Source: an uncultured Alphaproteobacteria bacterium (GTDB taxonomy: Bacteria; Pseudomonadota; Alphaproteobacteria; HIMB59). From it: a stretch of DNA of 64,000 bases. The stretch covers positions 62,001 through 126,000 of the forward strand of contig CACCLU010000003.1 in the NCBI GenBank assembly GCA_902546975.1, in the 5' to 3' direction. The position numbers and the translations under genes were made by a program. Below the pieces are notes generated by a model. That model ran no database searches, was not told the DNA's origin, and saw nothing but the letters and a program-made list of their open reading frames with translations. This document shows, one piece after another, positions 46,569-55,476 of the stretch (within the stretch, counting starts at the first letter, position 1; every line of letters starts with the position of its first letter).

Positions 46569-47604
46569 TTTAGCTCATCGTATTCTCAAAAAGCTAGATC
46601 CAGAATTATCACATAATATATCTATAAAAGCTCTCAAATTAGGCATTTATCCAAAAATTATTTGTAAAAATACAGAAATCCTTGAACAAACAATATGGGG
46701 AAGAACTTTCAAAACTCCTATAGGGTTATCGGCAGGTTTTGATAAAAATGCAGAGGTTATAAATCCAATTTTAAATTTAGGATTTAGTTTTACTGAGTTG
46801 GGAACAGTGACTCCTTTGCCTCAAAGAGGCAACCCAAAACCTAGAATTCATAGGTTCCCTGCACAAAAAGCATTAATAAATTCTTTAGGGTTTAATAATA
46901 AAGGAATGGATGTATTTGAAAGAAATATCAATAACTCAAACCTAAAAGAAAACTTCCAAGATAAAATCATTGGCATAAACATCGGTAACAATAAGGATAC
47001 CGTAGAAATTTTAGATGATCTCAAAAAGCTTTTCGATAGACTTTATAGACTAGGTGATTACATTGTGATCAATTTATCTTCACCAAATACACCTGGATTG
47101 AGAGATAATCTTAAATCTCAAAATTTTGAAAAGATCGTTACAAATATCCATAGGCTAAGAGATGAGAATAACTCAAAAATCCCTATTTTATTCAAAATAT
47201 CACCAGATATTTCTGATCAGGATAAAAAGGATATTTCATTGATTTCACTGGCAAATGATGTGGATGGGCTAATACTGACTAACACAACAATTAATAAATC
47301 AATGGTTAATGAAAAGTTAGAGGGAGGGGTAAGTGGTAGACCATTATTCCTTAAGTCAAATGAATTAATAAGAGATTTTTATACTCTGACATCAGGAAAA
47401 ATTAAAATTATAGGAGTAGGGGGTATTTTTGATGCTAATGATATCTTAACTAAAATGAAATTAGGAGCTTCATTAATTCAGATTTATAGTAGCTTTACAT
47501 ATGAAGGTCCTTACCATGTAAAAAAAATGACTTATGATTTGATGAATTTAATTCAACAACAAGGATTTAGAAGTATCTCCGAGGTAATTGGACAGTACTC
47601 TTGA
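46561..47604 (+). CDS. pyrD: Dihydroorotate dehydrogenase, class 2 (quinone-dependent)
   Basis: 347 residues. The amphipathic N-terminus (YNLAHRILKKLDPELSHNIS) that docks to the membrane marks class 2. GLSAGFDKNAEVI, FTELGTVTPLPQRGNPKPR and the catalytic serine in NLSSPNTPGLR are all present. FMN contacts fall in GVGGIFDANDIL. It oxidises dihydroorotate with ubiquinone. The stop overlaps the TTG of the next gene as TTGA. Normal in length. Confidence 0.97.
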   Translation: MYNLAHRILKKLDPELSHNISIKALKLGIYPKIICKNTEILEQTIWGRTFKTPIGLSAGFDKNAEVINPILNLGFSFTELGTVTPLPQRGNPKPRIHRFPAQKALINSLGFNNKGMDVFERNINNSNLKENFQDKIIGINIGNNKDTVEILDDLKKLFDRLYRLGDYIVINLSSPNTPGLRDNLKSQNFEKIVTNIHRLRDENNSKIPILFKISPDISDQDKKDISLISLANDVDGLILTNTTINKSMVNEKLEGGVSGRPLFLKSNELIRDFYTLTSGKIKIIGVGGIFDANDILTKMKLGASLIQIYSSFTYEGPYHVKKMTYDLMNLIQQQGFRSISEVIGQYS

Positions 47605-48422
47605 AAAATATTTCGTCTTTTAAAAATGTAATTAGTAAATATGACTATTTTTTATTTGATCAGTGGGGGGTTCTTCATAACGGTCATAAAAAATTTATAG
47701 AAGCAGAAAAATGTTTAGAGTATCTTAAATTAGAAAATAAAAAAATCATTCTTATTTCTAATTCAGCTAGTCCCACTATTCAATCAGAGGCAAATTTAAA
47801 AAGATTAGGTTTTAGTGAAAAACTATTTGATTACTGTATTACTAGTGGACAAATAGCATTAAATAACATCAAGAAAGATATTTATAAAAAGTTTGGTAGA
47901 AAATGTTACCCTTTAGAGCTATCAAAGCAAAAAATTAAGTATTTCAATCTGGATTGCACTAAAAAAGTTGAAAGTGCAAATTTTGCTATGATTGCAGATC
48001 TAAAAGATGGATTATCTATTTTAGATTTTGCTGAACATCTAGATAAAATTATGAAGTATAAACTTCCACTACTATGTGCAAACCCAGATTACTTAGTCCA
48101 TAATAAAAATACTCTTTCTATGAGTGGCGGTACAGTAGCAGAGTTATACTCTGATTTAGGAGGGACTGTCTTTAGATATGGAAAACCTTACGAACCAATA
48201 TATCAGGATATTTTTAAAAAAATGAGGATTACAAATCTTAGTAAGGTATTAGTCATTGGTGACTCATTGTGGCATGACATTGCAGGAGGTAAAAAAATGA
48301 AATTAGACTCGCTCTGGATTAAAAATGGAATTCATAAATCTAAATTGAAAAAAAAAGATGAGATCAACCCACTTTTAGAGAAGTACAGACCAAAATATGC
48401 AATAAGTCATCTAAAACTCTAA
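47601..48422 (+). CDS. HAD superfamily class IIA hydrolase-like protein (TIGR01459 type)
   Basis: 273 residues with a TTG start. Motif I is FDQWGVLHNG: the nucleophile Asp is present but the second Asp of DxD is Trp, as I recall for this family. ILISNSAS is motif II, and VLVIGDSLWHDIAGG carries motif IV aspartates. The cap insertion between them is of class IIA type. A phosphatase role on sugar or nucleotide phosphates is possible, but the DxW change makes it uncertain. It follows pyrD with a TTGA overlap. Confidence 0.85.
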   Translation: MKNISSFKNVISKYDYFLFDQWGVLHNGHKKFIEAEKCLEYLKLENKKIILISNSASPTIQSEANLKRLGFSEKLFDYCITSGQIALNNIKKDIYKKFGRKCYPLELSKQKIKYFNLDCTKKVESANFAMIADLKDGLSILDFAEHLDKIMKYKLPLLCANPDYLVHNKNTLSMSGGTVAELYSDLGGTVFRYGKPYEPIYQDIFKKMRITNLSKVLVIGDSLWHDIAGGKKMKLDSLWIKNGIHKSKLKKKDEINPLLEKYRPKYAISHLKL

Positions 48423-48436
48423 GAAACTATTACTTA

Positions 48437-48465
48437 TTGTAAAAAAGGGACTTTTGTATTATAAA
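48437..48465 (+). promoter_or_regulatory. Candidate sigma-70 promoter for rpmB
   Basis: TTGTAA (48437-48442) and TATAAA (48460-48465) are spaced by exactly 17 bases. Transcription would begin about seven bases downstream, near 48472, which is only about two bases before the rpmB ATG at 48474. If real, the mRNA is effectively leaderless. Confidence 0.4.
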
Positions 48466-48473
48466 CTCAATTC

Positions 48474-48767
48474 ATGTCTAGATCTTGTGATATTACTGGA
48501 AAAAAACACCAAACTGGTCATAACGTAAGCCATTCTAATATTAAGTCTAAAAGGCGTTTTATGGTTAATTTAAACAGTGTCACTCTATTTAGTGAGTCTT
48601 TACAAAGAAAATTTAGACTAAGAATAGCCTCATCTACACTTAGAACCATAGATAAACATGGTGGTTTAGATCAATATTTAAATAAAACTAGCTCACGATC
48701 TTTAACTGATAAAGCCTTAAAAATCAAAAAACAAATCGAAAAAAACGTTAGCAAAAAAGCTAGCTAA
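48474..48767 (+). CDS. rpmB: 50S ribosomal protein L28
   Basis: 97 residues, the longer alphaproteobacterial L28. MSRSCDITGKKHQTGHNVSHS, with KRRFMVNLNSV and LRIASSTLRTIDKHGGLDQYL further on, are canonical. It lacks the zinc CxxC pairs of some L28 proteins. Its stop is directly followed by the transporter ATG, so the ribosomal protein and queuosine transport genes are coupled. Confidence 0.97.
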   Translation: MSRSCDITGKKHQTGHNVSHSNIKSKRRFMVNLNSVTLFSESLQRKFRLRIASSTLRTIDKHGGLDQYLNKTSSRSLTDKALKIKKQIEKNVSKKAS

Positions 48768-49535
48768 ATGTTTCAAGAATTATTTTTAAATTTATCAAAT
48801 AACTTAAATAACTCTTCAGTTGTAATTATCTGGTTATTTCAAATCATATTTTGTTATCTTTCAATTTTACTCTCACTTAAGTTCTTCGGAAAGACAGGTA
48901 TTTATGTTTATGTAGCGATTGCAATTATATTAGCTAATATTCAAGTTCTTAAAGTTGTAGACTTTCCTTTCTTTCCTGAACCTATGGCCCTAGGAACTGT
49001 TTTGTTTATTTCTATATTTCTTTGTACTGACATATTGAATGAGTATTTTGATAAAAAATCTGCAACTAAATGTATATACCTAGGTATTGCAGCATACTTA
49101 TTTTCAACCGTACTTATGTTTTTAACAATATCTATGGCTCCAATTAATCCTGATGAGCATCCTGCATGGTCTTGGAGCTATGGTATGCATGAGTCAATTA
49201 TGACTATCTTCCTTCCACAGTTTCCAATAATAGTTGGAAGTATTTGTGCTTTTTTTATAAGCCAAAAAATTGATATTTTTATATTTTCTTATTTAAAAAA
49301 TAAAAATACTAACCTTTGGTTTAGAAATAATGCATCAACAATTGTGTCACAATTTATTGATAATATTATATTTAGTGTTCTTGCATTTAATATATTATCT
49401 TCTAACCCAGTACCTTTATTTGACCTAATTATTTCTTATGGAATAGGTATTTATTTACTTAGAATTCTTTTAAGTCTATTTGACACAATATTTATTTATT
49501 TAGCAAAGATCTTTATGCCATCTAAACTTGACTAA
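48768..49535 (+). CDS. Queuosine precursor transporter (QPTR/YhhQ family)
   Basis: 255 residues with about six transmembrane helices. LFISIFLCTDILNEYFDKKSATK (read in two parts) is the family's loop after helix 3, and HPAWSWSYGM and IVGSICAFFIS are typical of the vitamin-uptake (VUT/ECF S-like) family. YhhQ-type proteins import preQ0, preQ1 or queuine. It overlaps tgt by eight bases, the clearest functional pairing in the window: imported base goes straight to the tRNA exchange enzyme. No de novo queuosine genes are visible nearby. Confidence 0.9.
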   Translation: MFQELFLNLSNNLNNSSVVIIWLFQIIFCYLSILLSLKFFGKTGIYVYVAIAIILANIQVLKVVDFPFFPEPMALGTVLFISIFLCTDILNEYFDKKSATKCIYLGIAAYLFSTVLMFLTISMAPINPDEHPAWSWSYGMHESIMTIFLPQFPIIVGSICAFFISQKIDIFIFSYLKNKNTNLWFRNNASTIVSQFIDNIIFSVLAFNILSSNPVPLFDLIISYGIGIYLLRILLSLFDTIFIYLAKIFMPSKLD

Positions 49536-50733
49536 TTTTTTTCAAGTAAAAAAAAAGTCAAAATTATCAAATGCTCGACTTGGATTAATTAATACATCAC
49601 ACGGTAAAATCAATACACCTTCATTTATTTTTTGTGGGACCAAGGCCACTGTCAAATCTGTACTCCCCTCTCAATTAAAATTAGCAAGAACACAAATTAT
49701 TCTTTCAAACACATACCATTTAATGCTTCAACCGGGTCCAGAGATCATATCAAAAGAAGGGGGTTTACAAAGTTTTACTGATTGGAATGGACCTATGATG
49801 ACTGATAGTGGGGGATATCAAATATTTTCACTAGGATATGGGTCAGTTTCAGAGGAAATTAAAGGAAAAAACAATAATGCAAAGAGAAAATCTCTCATAA
49901 AAATAACTGAGGATGGTGCATCATTTAGAAATTATATAAATGGAGATAAAGTATTTTTATCACCTGAGAGATCAATTGAATTACAACGTGACTTTGGCGC
50001 TGATCTGATTTTTGTCTTAGATGAATGTACGCCCTTTAATGTCTCAAAAAAATATACAGAAAAGTCTTTGTACATGAGTCATCGCTGGGCAGAAAGATGT
50101 ATAAATTCTTTCGACTCAAAATTTAAAAAGTATAACTCAACCTTTGGTTCCTCAGGAAAACAGTCACTATATGGTATAATACAAGGTGGTGTTTATGAGG
50201 ATTTAAGAAAGATTGCTTGTGAAGAAATATGTTCAAAAAATTTTGATGGACTTGCAATAGGTGGCTCTTTGGGGAGTACAAAAAATCAGATGTACGATAT
50301 CTTTTCTATCTGTGAAAATTATATAGATAAATCAAAACCAATTCATATTCTAGGAATTGGAGGACTAGATGATATTTTGCATGGTGTAAGTTCTGGATAT
50401 GACACATTTGATTGTGTATCGCCTACAAGGATCGCTAGACATGGTATTATGATGTCAAAACTAAGTAGTAAAGGAATTAATTTAAATAACTCAAAATTTA
50501 AAGACGATCATTCTAGTATTGATGAAGGATGTGAATTACAGGAAATAAATAAATTTTCAAAATCTTATATACATCATTTGTTTAAAGCTAATGAGATGCT
50601 CGGTATGACCATTTTATCAATATATAATATTTGGTTTATGAATAAGTTTTTTGAAGAAATAAGATCATCTATAAATGAGGATAGATTTGAAGAGTATAAG
50701 AATAAAATTTTGTCTAATTTAGTCGAACAATGA
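49528..50733 (+). CDS. tgt: tRNA-guanine transglycosylase (Tgt), zinc site lost
   Basis: 401 residues, TTG start. Tgt swaps G34 for a queuosine precursor in tRNAs with GUN anticodons. Catalytic Asp93 ([12 protein letters not shown]) and nucleophile Asp295 ([14 protein letters not shown]) are intact, as is LYGIIQGG. The zinc site is not: in place of CxCxxC there is Cys335-Glu-Leu337-Gln-Glu-Ile340, and the fourth ligand, His in TIHN, is Tyr367 (LSIYN). The substrate loop reads [11 protein letters not shown] instead of GGLAVGE. The enzyme may therefore favour queuine or another base. It converges with cobT, overlapping by 15 bases. Confidence 0.93.
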   Translation: MTNFFQVKKKSKLSNARLGLINTSHGKINTPSFIFCGTKATVKSVLPSQLKLARTQIILSNTYHLMLQPGPEIISKEGGLQSFTDWNGPMMTDSGGYQIFSLGYGSVSEEIKGKNNNAKRKSLIKITEDGASFRNYINGDKVFLSPERSIELQRDFGADLIFVLDECTPFNVSKKYTEKSLYMSHRWAERCINSFDSKFKKYNSTFGSSGKQSLYGIIQGGVYEDLRKIACEEICSKNFDGLAIGGSLGSTKNQMYDIFSICENYIDKSKPIHILGIGGLDDILHGVSSGYDTFDCVSPTRIARHGIMMSKLSSKGINLNNSKFKDDHSSIDEGCELQEINKFSKSYIHHLFKANEMLGMTILSIYNIWFMNKFFEEIRSSINEDRFEEYKNKILSNLVEQ

Positions 50734-52509
50734 CTCTATTTTTTCAAACATAATTCCACCTAACTCTTCTACATCATGAATGGTAATTGCTTTACTGTAA
50801 TACTGACCGACGTTATGACCTATACCGATTGCCAATAGTTCAATGTTTGATTTCTCTTCAATCGCAAGAATAGTACTTTTTAGATGTTTTTCTAAATAAT
50901 TACTATTGTTTACTGACAGTGTTGAGTCATCTACAGGTGCGCCATCAGATATCACAATTAATATTTTTCTACTTTCAGGCCTTTTCGAAATTCTAGAACT
51001 AGCCCAAAGAAGAGCTTCGCCATCAATATTTTCTTTTAAAAGACCCTCTTTTAACATTAGGCCTAAATTTATTTTAGATTTTTTTGAGTTTTGGTCAGCA
51101 GATTTATAAATAATATGTCTTAGGTCATTAAGTCTTCCAGGATTTTTCTGTTTTCCATTTTTAAGCCAATGCTCTCGAGTTTTTCCACCTTTCCATGCTT
51201 TTGTTGTAAAACCAAGAATTTCAACTTTGATTTTGCATTTTTCTAAAGTAGCGGCTATCATATCAGTTGTTAAAGCAGCTATCATAATAGGTTTTCCTCT
51301 CATTGATCCTGAATTATCAATTAACAAAGTTACGGTTGTATCTTCAAATTTAATTTCTTTTTCTTTTTTAAAAGAGAGAGAACTATTTGAATTAGTTATA
51401 ACCCTGGTAAGTTTTGAAGTATCTAGAACACCTTCATCTAAATCAAAATTCCATGACCTATTTTGTTTTGATTGAAGTTTTCGATACAATTTATTTGCTA
51501 ATCTTGATATTTGCTTTTGATATAAATCACATTTTTCATCGAGTTGCCTTCGTAGGGCCACTAACTCTTCATGATCACATAGTTTAATTGCTTCTATGAT
51601 TTCATCATATTGATTAGTAGCTGCTTTATAATTTTGATTAAGATTTCTATAACTATCAATCGACTTAAATATATCTTCAATTTGTTGGTCAGAAATTTCA
51701 ATATCAATTTCTTCTCCCTGAACGCTAGACTGACTATTATCTGAGTCATTTTCTGGAGTATGCATATTTTCTTCTAATTGGCTTTCTTCAGGTTTTTGGG
51801 CTTGATTGTCTTCTTGGTTTTGTTGTTGATTAAAATCCTCCTCATCATTTCCCTCATCGAGATCTTTATCATCTGGTTGGCTTTCATCCTCAACCGATGG
51901 AAAAATAATTCTAAGTAAATCTACCGATAAGTTTAAATATTCTTTTTGGTCTTGAATATTCTGAGATAATTTTTGAAGTGTGTTATAAAATTTTGATATG
52001 TTGTCTTTAGAAGTTATATTTTTTAAATGATTATTATTTGATTTCCACATTTTATTGTTTACTAAATCAATGAAAAAATGAGTTAATGTAAAATAAAATA
52101 AATCTTTAGAGTCTTTTTGTTTTTTTAATTTTAATACCTCTAATCTTTTAAACCATTTATTCTCAATATTTTTTATAATACCTTTGAAGGGTTTTGAGCC
52201 ATATGTCTCATATCGTAAACGCTCTAAGAAAATAATTTCTTCTCTAATATCTATATTTTTAGATGTTATTTGGTTTAACAGTTTTTCATCATGGTATCTT
52301 TTTTTAAGCGCAAATGAATCTGCTGCACCACGCATATCCTCGTAATTGAAAATATTTGAGATCGAAGGAAGGTTTAAAGTATCATCTTTCTCTAAAACGA
52401 TATTTGAATTTACATTTATTTTTAATTCTTTGTTTTCCGATATGGTTTTATTAACAGAATTGAGTGTATTTGAAATTTGCCTGGGAATATTTATTTGTTT
52501 CTCGGACAA
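50719..52509 (-). CDS. cobT: Cobaltochelatase subunit CobT homologue (VWA domain)
   Basis: 596 residues. The C-terminal von Willebrand A domain has the MIDAS motif DNSGSMRG near 398. An Asp/Glu/Gln-rich low-complexity linker occupies about 215-275. The N-terminal helical part matches CobT. With CobS it forms the AAA+/VWA chaperone complex that powers cobalt insertion by CobN in aerobic B12 synthesis. No cobN or other cob gene is present in the window. The alternative is that the pair serves another client. It sits one base after cobS. Confidence 0.93.
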   Translation of the reverse strand: MSEKQINIPRQISNTLNSVNKTISENKELKINVNSNIVLEKDDTLNLPSISNIFNYEDMRGAADSFALKKRYHDEKLLNQITSKNIDIREEIIFLERLRYETYGSKPFKGIIKNIENKWFKRLEVLKLKKQKDSKDLFYFTLTHFFIDLVNNKMWKSNNNHLKNITSKDNISKFYNTLQKLSQNIQDQKEYLNLSVDLLRIIFPSVEDESQPDDKDLDEGNDEEDFNQQQNQEDNQAQKPEESQLEENMHTPENDSDNSQSSVQGEEIDIEISDQQIEDIFKSIDSYRNLNQNYKAATNQYDEIIEAIKLCDHEELVALRRQLDEKCDLYQKQISRLANKLYRKLQSKQNRSWNFDLDEGVLDTSKLTRVITNSNSSLSFKKEKEIKFEDTTVTLLIDNSGSMRGKPIMIAALTTDMIAATLEKCKIKVEILGFTTKAWKGGKTREHWLKNGKQKNPGRLNDLRHIIYKSADQNSKKSKINLGLMLKEGLLKENIDGEALLWASSRISKRPESRKILIVISDGAPVDDSTLSVNNSNYLEKHLKSTILAIEEKSNIELLAIGIGHNVGQYYSKAITIHDVEELGGIMFEKIESLFD

Positions 52510-53466
52510 TTAGATTTCAATTGCAAAGGTTCTTTGAAAATATTCTTTATATATATCTATTTCACTTTCGTCACATTTATTTAAAAAAGTAAACTTCAAA
52601 GAGTTTTTAATATCTCTTATAATTTTATAATTTTCTGCCCACATAATTACAGTTCTAGGGCTCATGACAATAGATATATCTTTTTGCTCAAAACCTTTTC
52701 TTGTTAAATTTGCCATTTGAACCATAGAAGCTATTATTTTCTTCTCTTCATTGTTTGCAGAAACTTTTTTTGAAATAATTTCTATTTCTTTATCCTCATC
52801 AAGGTAGTTTAATTTTGCAACTATATTCCATCTATCCATTTGACCTTGATTGATCTGATTGGTTCCATGATAAATCCCAGAGGTATCCCCAAGACCTACT
52901 GTGTTAGCAGTAGCAAATAGCCTAAAATAAGGATGAGGTGAGAGCACCTTACTTTGGTCAAGAAGAGTTAACTTTCCCTCAGCTTCAAGTATTCTTTGAA
53001 TAACAAACATTACATCTGGTCGACCTGCATCGTATTCGTCAAAAACTAACGAAACATTATTTTGAAATGCCCAAGGAAGGATACCTTCCTGAAATTCTGT
53101 TACTTGTTTGTTATCTTTTAAAACTATTGCATCTTTTCCAATAAGATCGATTCTCGATACATGACTATCTAAGTTAACTCTTATGCACGGCCAGTTTAAT
53201 CTTGCACAAACTTGTTCAATATGAGAGGACTTTCCAGTTCCATGCAAACCTTGTAAGAAAACTCGTTTGTTGAATTTTAGACCAAGCAAAATAGCAATCG
53301 TCGTACTTTCATCAAATACGTAGTTTGTGTCTAATTTAGGGCAATATTCACTTGCTTCATTAAATTTTGGAACTTTTATATCTGTTTGAATGCCAAAGAC
53401 TTCTTTAGATGATACTTCTGAAATTTGTATATTATCCTTTTTTTTCAGAGCCTCGATTTTATTCAT
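52510..53466 (-). CDS. cobS: Cobaltochelatase AAA+ subunit CobS homologue
   Basis: 318 residues, MoxR-clade AAA+ ATPase. Walker A is GLHGTGKSS near 71-79, Walker B is LVFDEYDAGRPD, and the sensor region includes FATANTVGLGDTSG. CobS hexamers drive the VWA partner CobT, whose gene follows directly. The ATG overlaps the stop of the upstream J-domain gene by four bases (ATGA), so the three proteins are made together. Confidence 0.95.
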   Translation of the reverse strand: MNKIEALKKKDNIQISEVSSKEVFGIQTDIKVPKFNEASEYCPKLDTNYVFDESTTIAILLGLKFNKRVFLQGLHGTGKSSHIEQVCARLNWPCIRVNLDSHVSRIDLIGKDAIVLKDNKQVTEFQEGILPWAFQNNVSLVFDEYDAGRPDVMFVIQRILEAEGKLTLLDQSKVLSPHPYFRLFATANTVGLGDTSGIYHGTNQINQGQMDRWNIVAKLNYLDEDKEIEIISKKVSANNEEKKIIASMVQMANLTRKGFEQKDISIVMSPRTVIMWAENYKIIRDIKNSLKFTFLNKCDESEIDIYKEYFQRTFAIEI

Positions 53467-53972
53467 TTTTTGTATCTTTCAATTAAGTAGTTATATGCTT
53501 CTACTATTTCTCTAAATTTATCAATAACTTTTTTACTATCACCCTTTACATCTGGATGATGCTCTTTGACCAGTTCTTTATACCTTTTCTTTATCAATTT
53601 TAAATCTGTATTTATATCTAATTTTAAAATACTAAGGGATTTTAACAATTTATTTGATTGAGGCTGAAATCCAGTAGGGTTATCAAATGTGCCCATATCC
53701 TCACCATTGATCGTAAAATTATAAAACTTTCTCCCTGATCCAAAAGAGCTTGTGGGTCTTCTCCAGATGGTGTCAAAACGAATATCGTTTTCAATTTCAT
53801 TTGCATCCATTTTCTTATGGTAATTCCACTTTTTATTAAACTCTTTGATATGTTCAATACAAAACCACTGATAATTACCTAAATTATCATAGTCTAAAGG
53901 TGCTTTATAAACACCTTCCTCTGTACAATTTGGATGATTGCATAAATTTTCTATTTTATTTTTTTTATTCAT
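53463..53972 (-). CDS. DnaJ-domain protein of the cobST locus
   Basis: 169 residues. A short N-terminal region with Cys pairs (CNHPNCTEEGVYKAP, QWFCIEH) may bind zinc. A C-terminal J domain (about 110-169) has the essential HPD in KEHHPDVKGDSK. The order J-protein - cobS - cobT with bolA next door is recurrent in alphaproteobacteria. It presumably recruits DnaK to remodel the CobST complex or its client (inference). Divergent from bolA with only ten bases between start codons. Confidence 0.9.
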   Translation of the reverse strand: MNKKNKIENLCNHPNCTEEGVYKAPLDYDNLGNYQWFCIEHIKEFNKKWNYHKKMDANEIENDIRFDTIWRRPTSSFGSGRKFYNFTINGEDMGTFDNPTGFQPQSNKLLKSLSILKLDINTDLKLIKKRYKELVKEHHPDVKGDSKKVIDKFREIVEAYNYLIERYKK

Positions 53973-53982
53973 TTAAGATTTA

Positions 53983-54243
53983 ATGATGAATTTAAATAAT
54001 ATTAAAATCCTTTTACAAGATATTAATGAATTTAAAATTATAGAAATTATTGATAACAGTGACAAACATATGGGACATTCTGGAGTTGAAAATACGCACG
54101 CCATGTTAACTCATGTTGAACTCAGAATATTGAATAAAAATAATCTTAAGAAAATAGATATTCATAGAACAATTCATGAAAAATTAGAACCGGTTTTTAA
54201 ATCTGGCCTACACTCTCTAGAAATAAAAATATCAAATAGATAA
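53983..54243 (+). CDS. bolA: BolA family protein
   Basis: 86 residues. BolA motifs are visible: IIDNSDKHMGHSG, the central strand THVELRIL, and IDIHRTIHEKLEPVFKSGLHSLEIKI (read in two parts). BolA binds [2Fe-2S] clusters with monothiol glutaredoxins and affects morphology and iron regulation. The His in RTIHEKL is the usual cluster ligand. Its 3' end overlaps the CNNM gene by 12 bases. Confidence 0.94.
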   Translation: MMNLNNIKILLQDINEFKIIEIIDNSDKHMGHSGVENTHAMLTHVELRILNKNNLKKIDIHRTIHEKLEPVFKSGLHSLEIKISNR

Positions 54244-55476
54244 CTTAACCTTATTAATTTTATTAATTGATCTAGATATAATTTGTAATTTCACATCCTC
54301 AATAAAGAAAACCTTTCCAACTTTAGGGATTTCTTTTGCTAAATCATGAATTAAGCCTGATAATGTTACAAATTGATCAGGTAAGTTAATATCTAGACTT
54401 CTATTAATTTCTCTTACACTTGCATTGCCATTAAATAAATAATTATTAGAGTCAATTTTCTCTAGATATGTCTCATCAGTGTCAGTTTCATCAAAAATTT
54501 CTCCAATTATTTCTTCAATAATATCCTCTAATGTAATTAAACCTTGTATTTCTCCATATTCATCTACTATTAAAGCCATATGTTCTCTCGAAGTTTTAAA
54601 ATCAATAAGTTGTTTCATCGCAAGTTTGTTTTGGGGAATAAAAACGGGCTGAAAAGTATTTCTTTCAATGCCTTCATTTGACTCCTCTAAAGAGGAGCCT
54701 TTTAAAAAATCTCTGATATCAATAATACCAACCAGATTATTAAAATTTCCCTTAATAACAGGTATTCTTGTGAATGTTGAGGAACTTATAGCTTTAAAAT
54801 TTTGTTTATAGGGATCATCTAGGTTAATGAATAGAATTTCATTTCTGTGAGTCATTAGCTCATCAACTTTTAATTTTTTTAACTCAAGAATATTACTCAT
54901 ATATTCGGCCTCATATTCACCATCTTTAGAGTATTGTTTTTGCAGTTGAACAGCTCCTTCAAACTCTTCTTCAATAATTTTTGATTGGTCTGCATTTAAA
55001 TTTAATCCAATCAATTTAATAATTTTGTTAGAAACTTTATTAATAAGATTTACAATTGGTTTAATTAATTTTGTGTAAAAGTAAAAAAACTTAGAAACTT
55101 TTAGTGCAAAAGTCATTGGTTTGTTTATTGCAAAAATTTTGGGAGTAACTTCAGAAAATATAACAATCATTAATGTCATAAAAATTGTAGCAACGGAAAC
55201 TCCTAAACCACCAAATTCTGAAACAAGTAATTCTGTCATTAAAGCTGTAGCTAAAATATTAAATAGGTTATTAGCAAGTAAAATTCCCGTAATAAATTCA
55301 TCTTTGAATTCTTTAATTTTTAAAATGAAATTCGCGTTTTTAGCTCCTTTATCTTTTTGTCTATGTGCTCGCTGTTTCGATACTGCAGTTAAAGCTGTTT
55401 CCGAACCAGAGGAAAGGGCTGATAATAAGAGTAAAATAATTATCGCTAAAATTTTTATAATAACAATTAAAGTCAT
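54232..55476 (-). CDS. CNNM/CorC-family membrane protein with CBS domains
   Basis: 414 residues. DUF21 transmembrane domain (about 1-190, SALSSGSETALTAVSKQRAH and IFSEVTPKIFAINKP), two CBS motifs (VDELMTHRNEILFI; VDEYGEIQGLITLEDIIEEI) and a C-terminal CorC/HlyC domain (DQFVTLSGLIHDL). Related proteins take part in Mg and Co homeostasis or efflux. The name hemolysin C is historical and not supported. It lies after aroB with the start codon overlapping its stop by one base, as in many alphaproteobacteria. Confidence 0.93.
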   Translation of the reverse strand: MTLIVIIKILAIIILLLLSALSSGSETALTAVSKQRAHRQKDKGAKNANFILKIKEFKDEFITGILLANNLFNILATALMTELLVSEFGGLGVSVATIFMTLMIVIFSEVTPKIFAINKPMTFALKVSKFFYFYTKLIKPIVNLINKVSNKIIKLIGLNLNADQSKIIEEEFEGAVQLQKQYSKDGEYEAEYMSNILELKKLKVDELMTHRNEILFINLDDPYKQNFKAISSSTFTRIPVIKGNFNNLVGIIDIRDFLKGSSLEESNEGIERNTFQPVFIPQNKLAMKQLIDFKTSREHMALIVDEYGEIQGLITLEDIIEEIIGEIFDETDTDETYLEKIDSNNYLFNGNASVREINRSLDINLPDQFVTLSGLIHDLAKEIPKVGKVFFIEDVKLQIISRSINKINKVKLSI

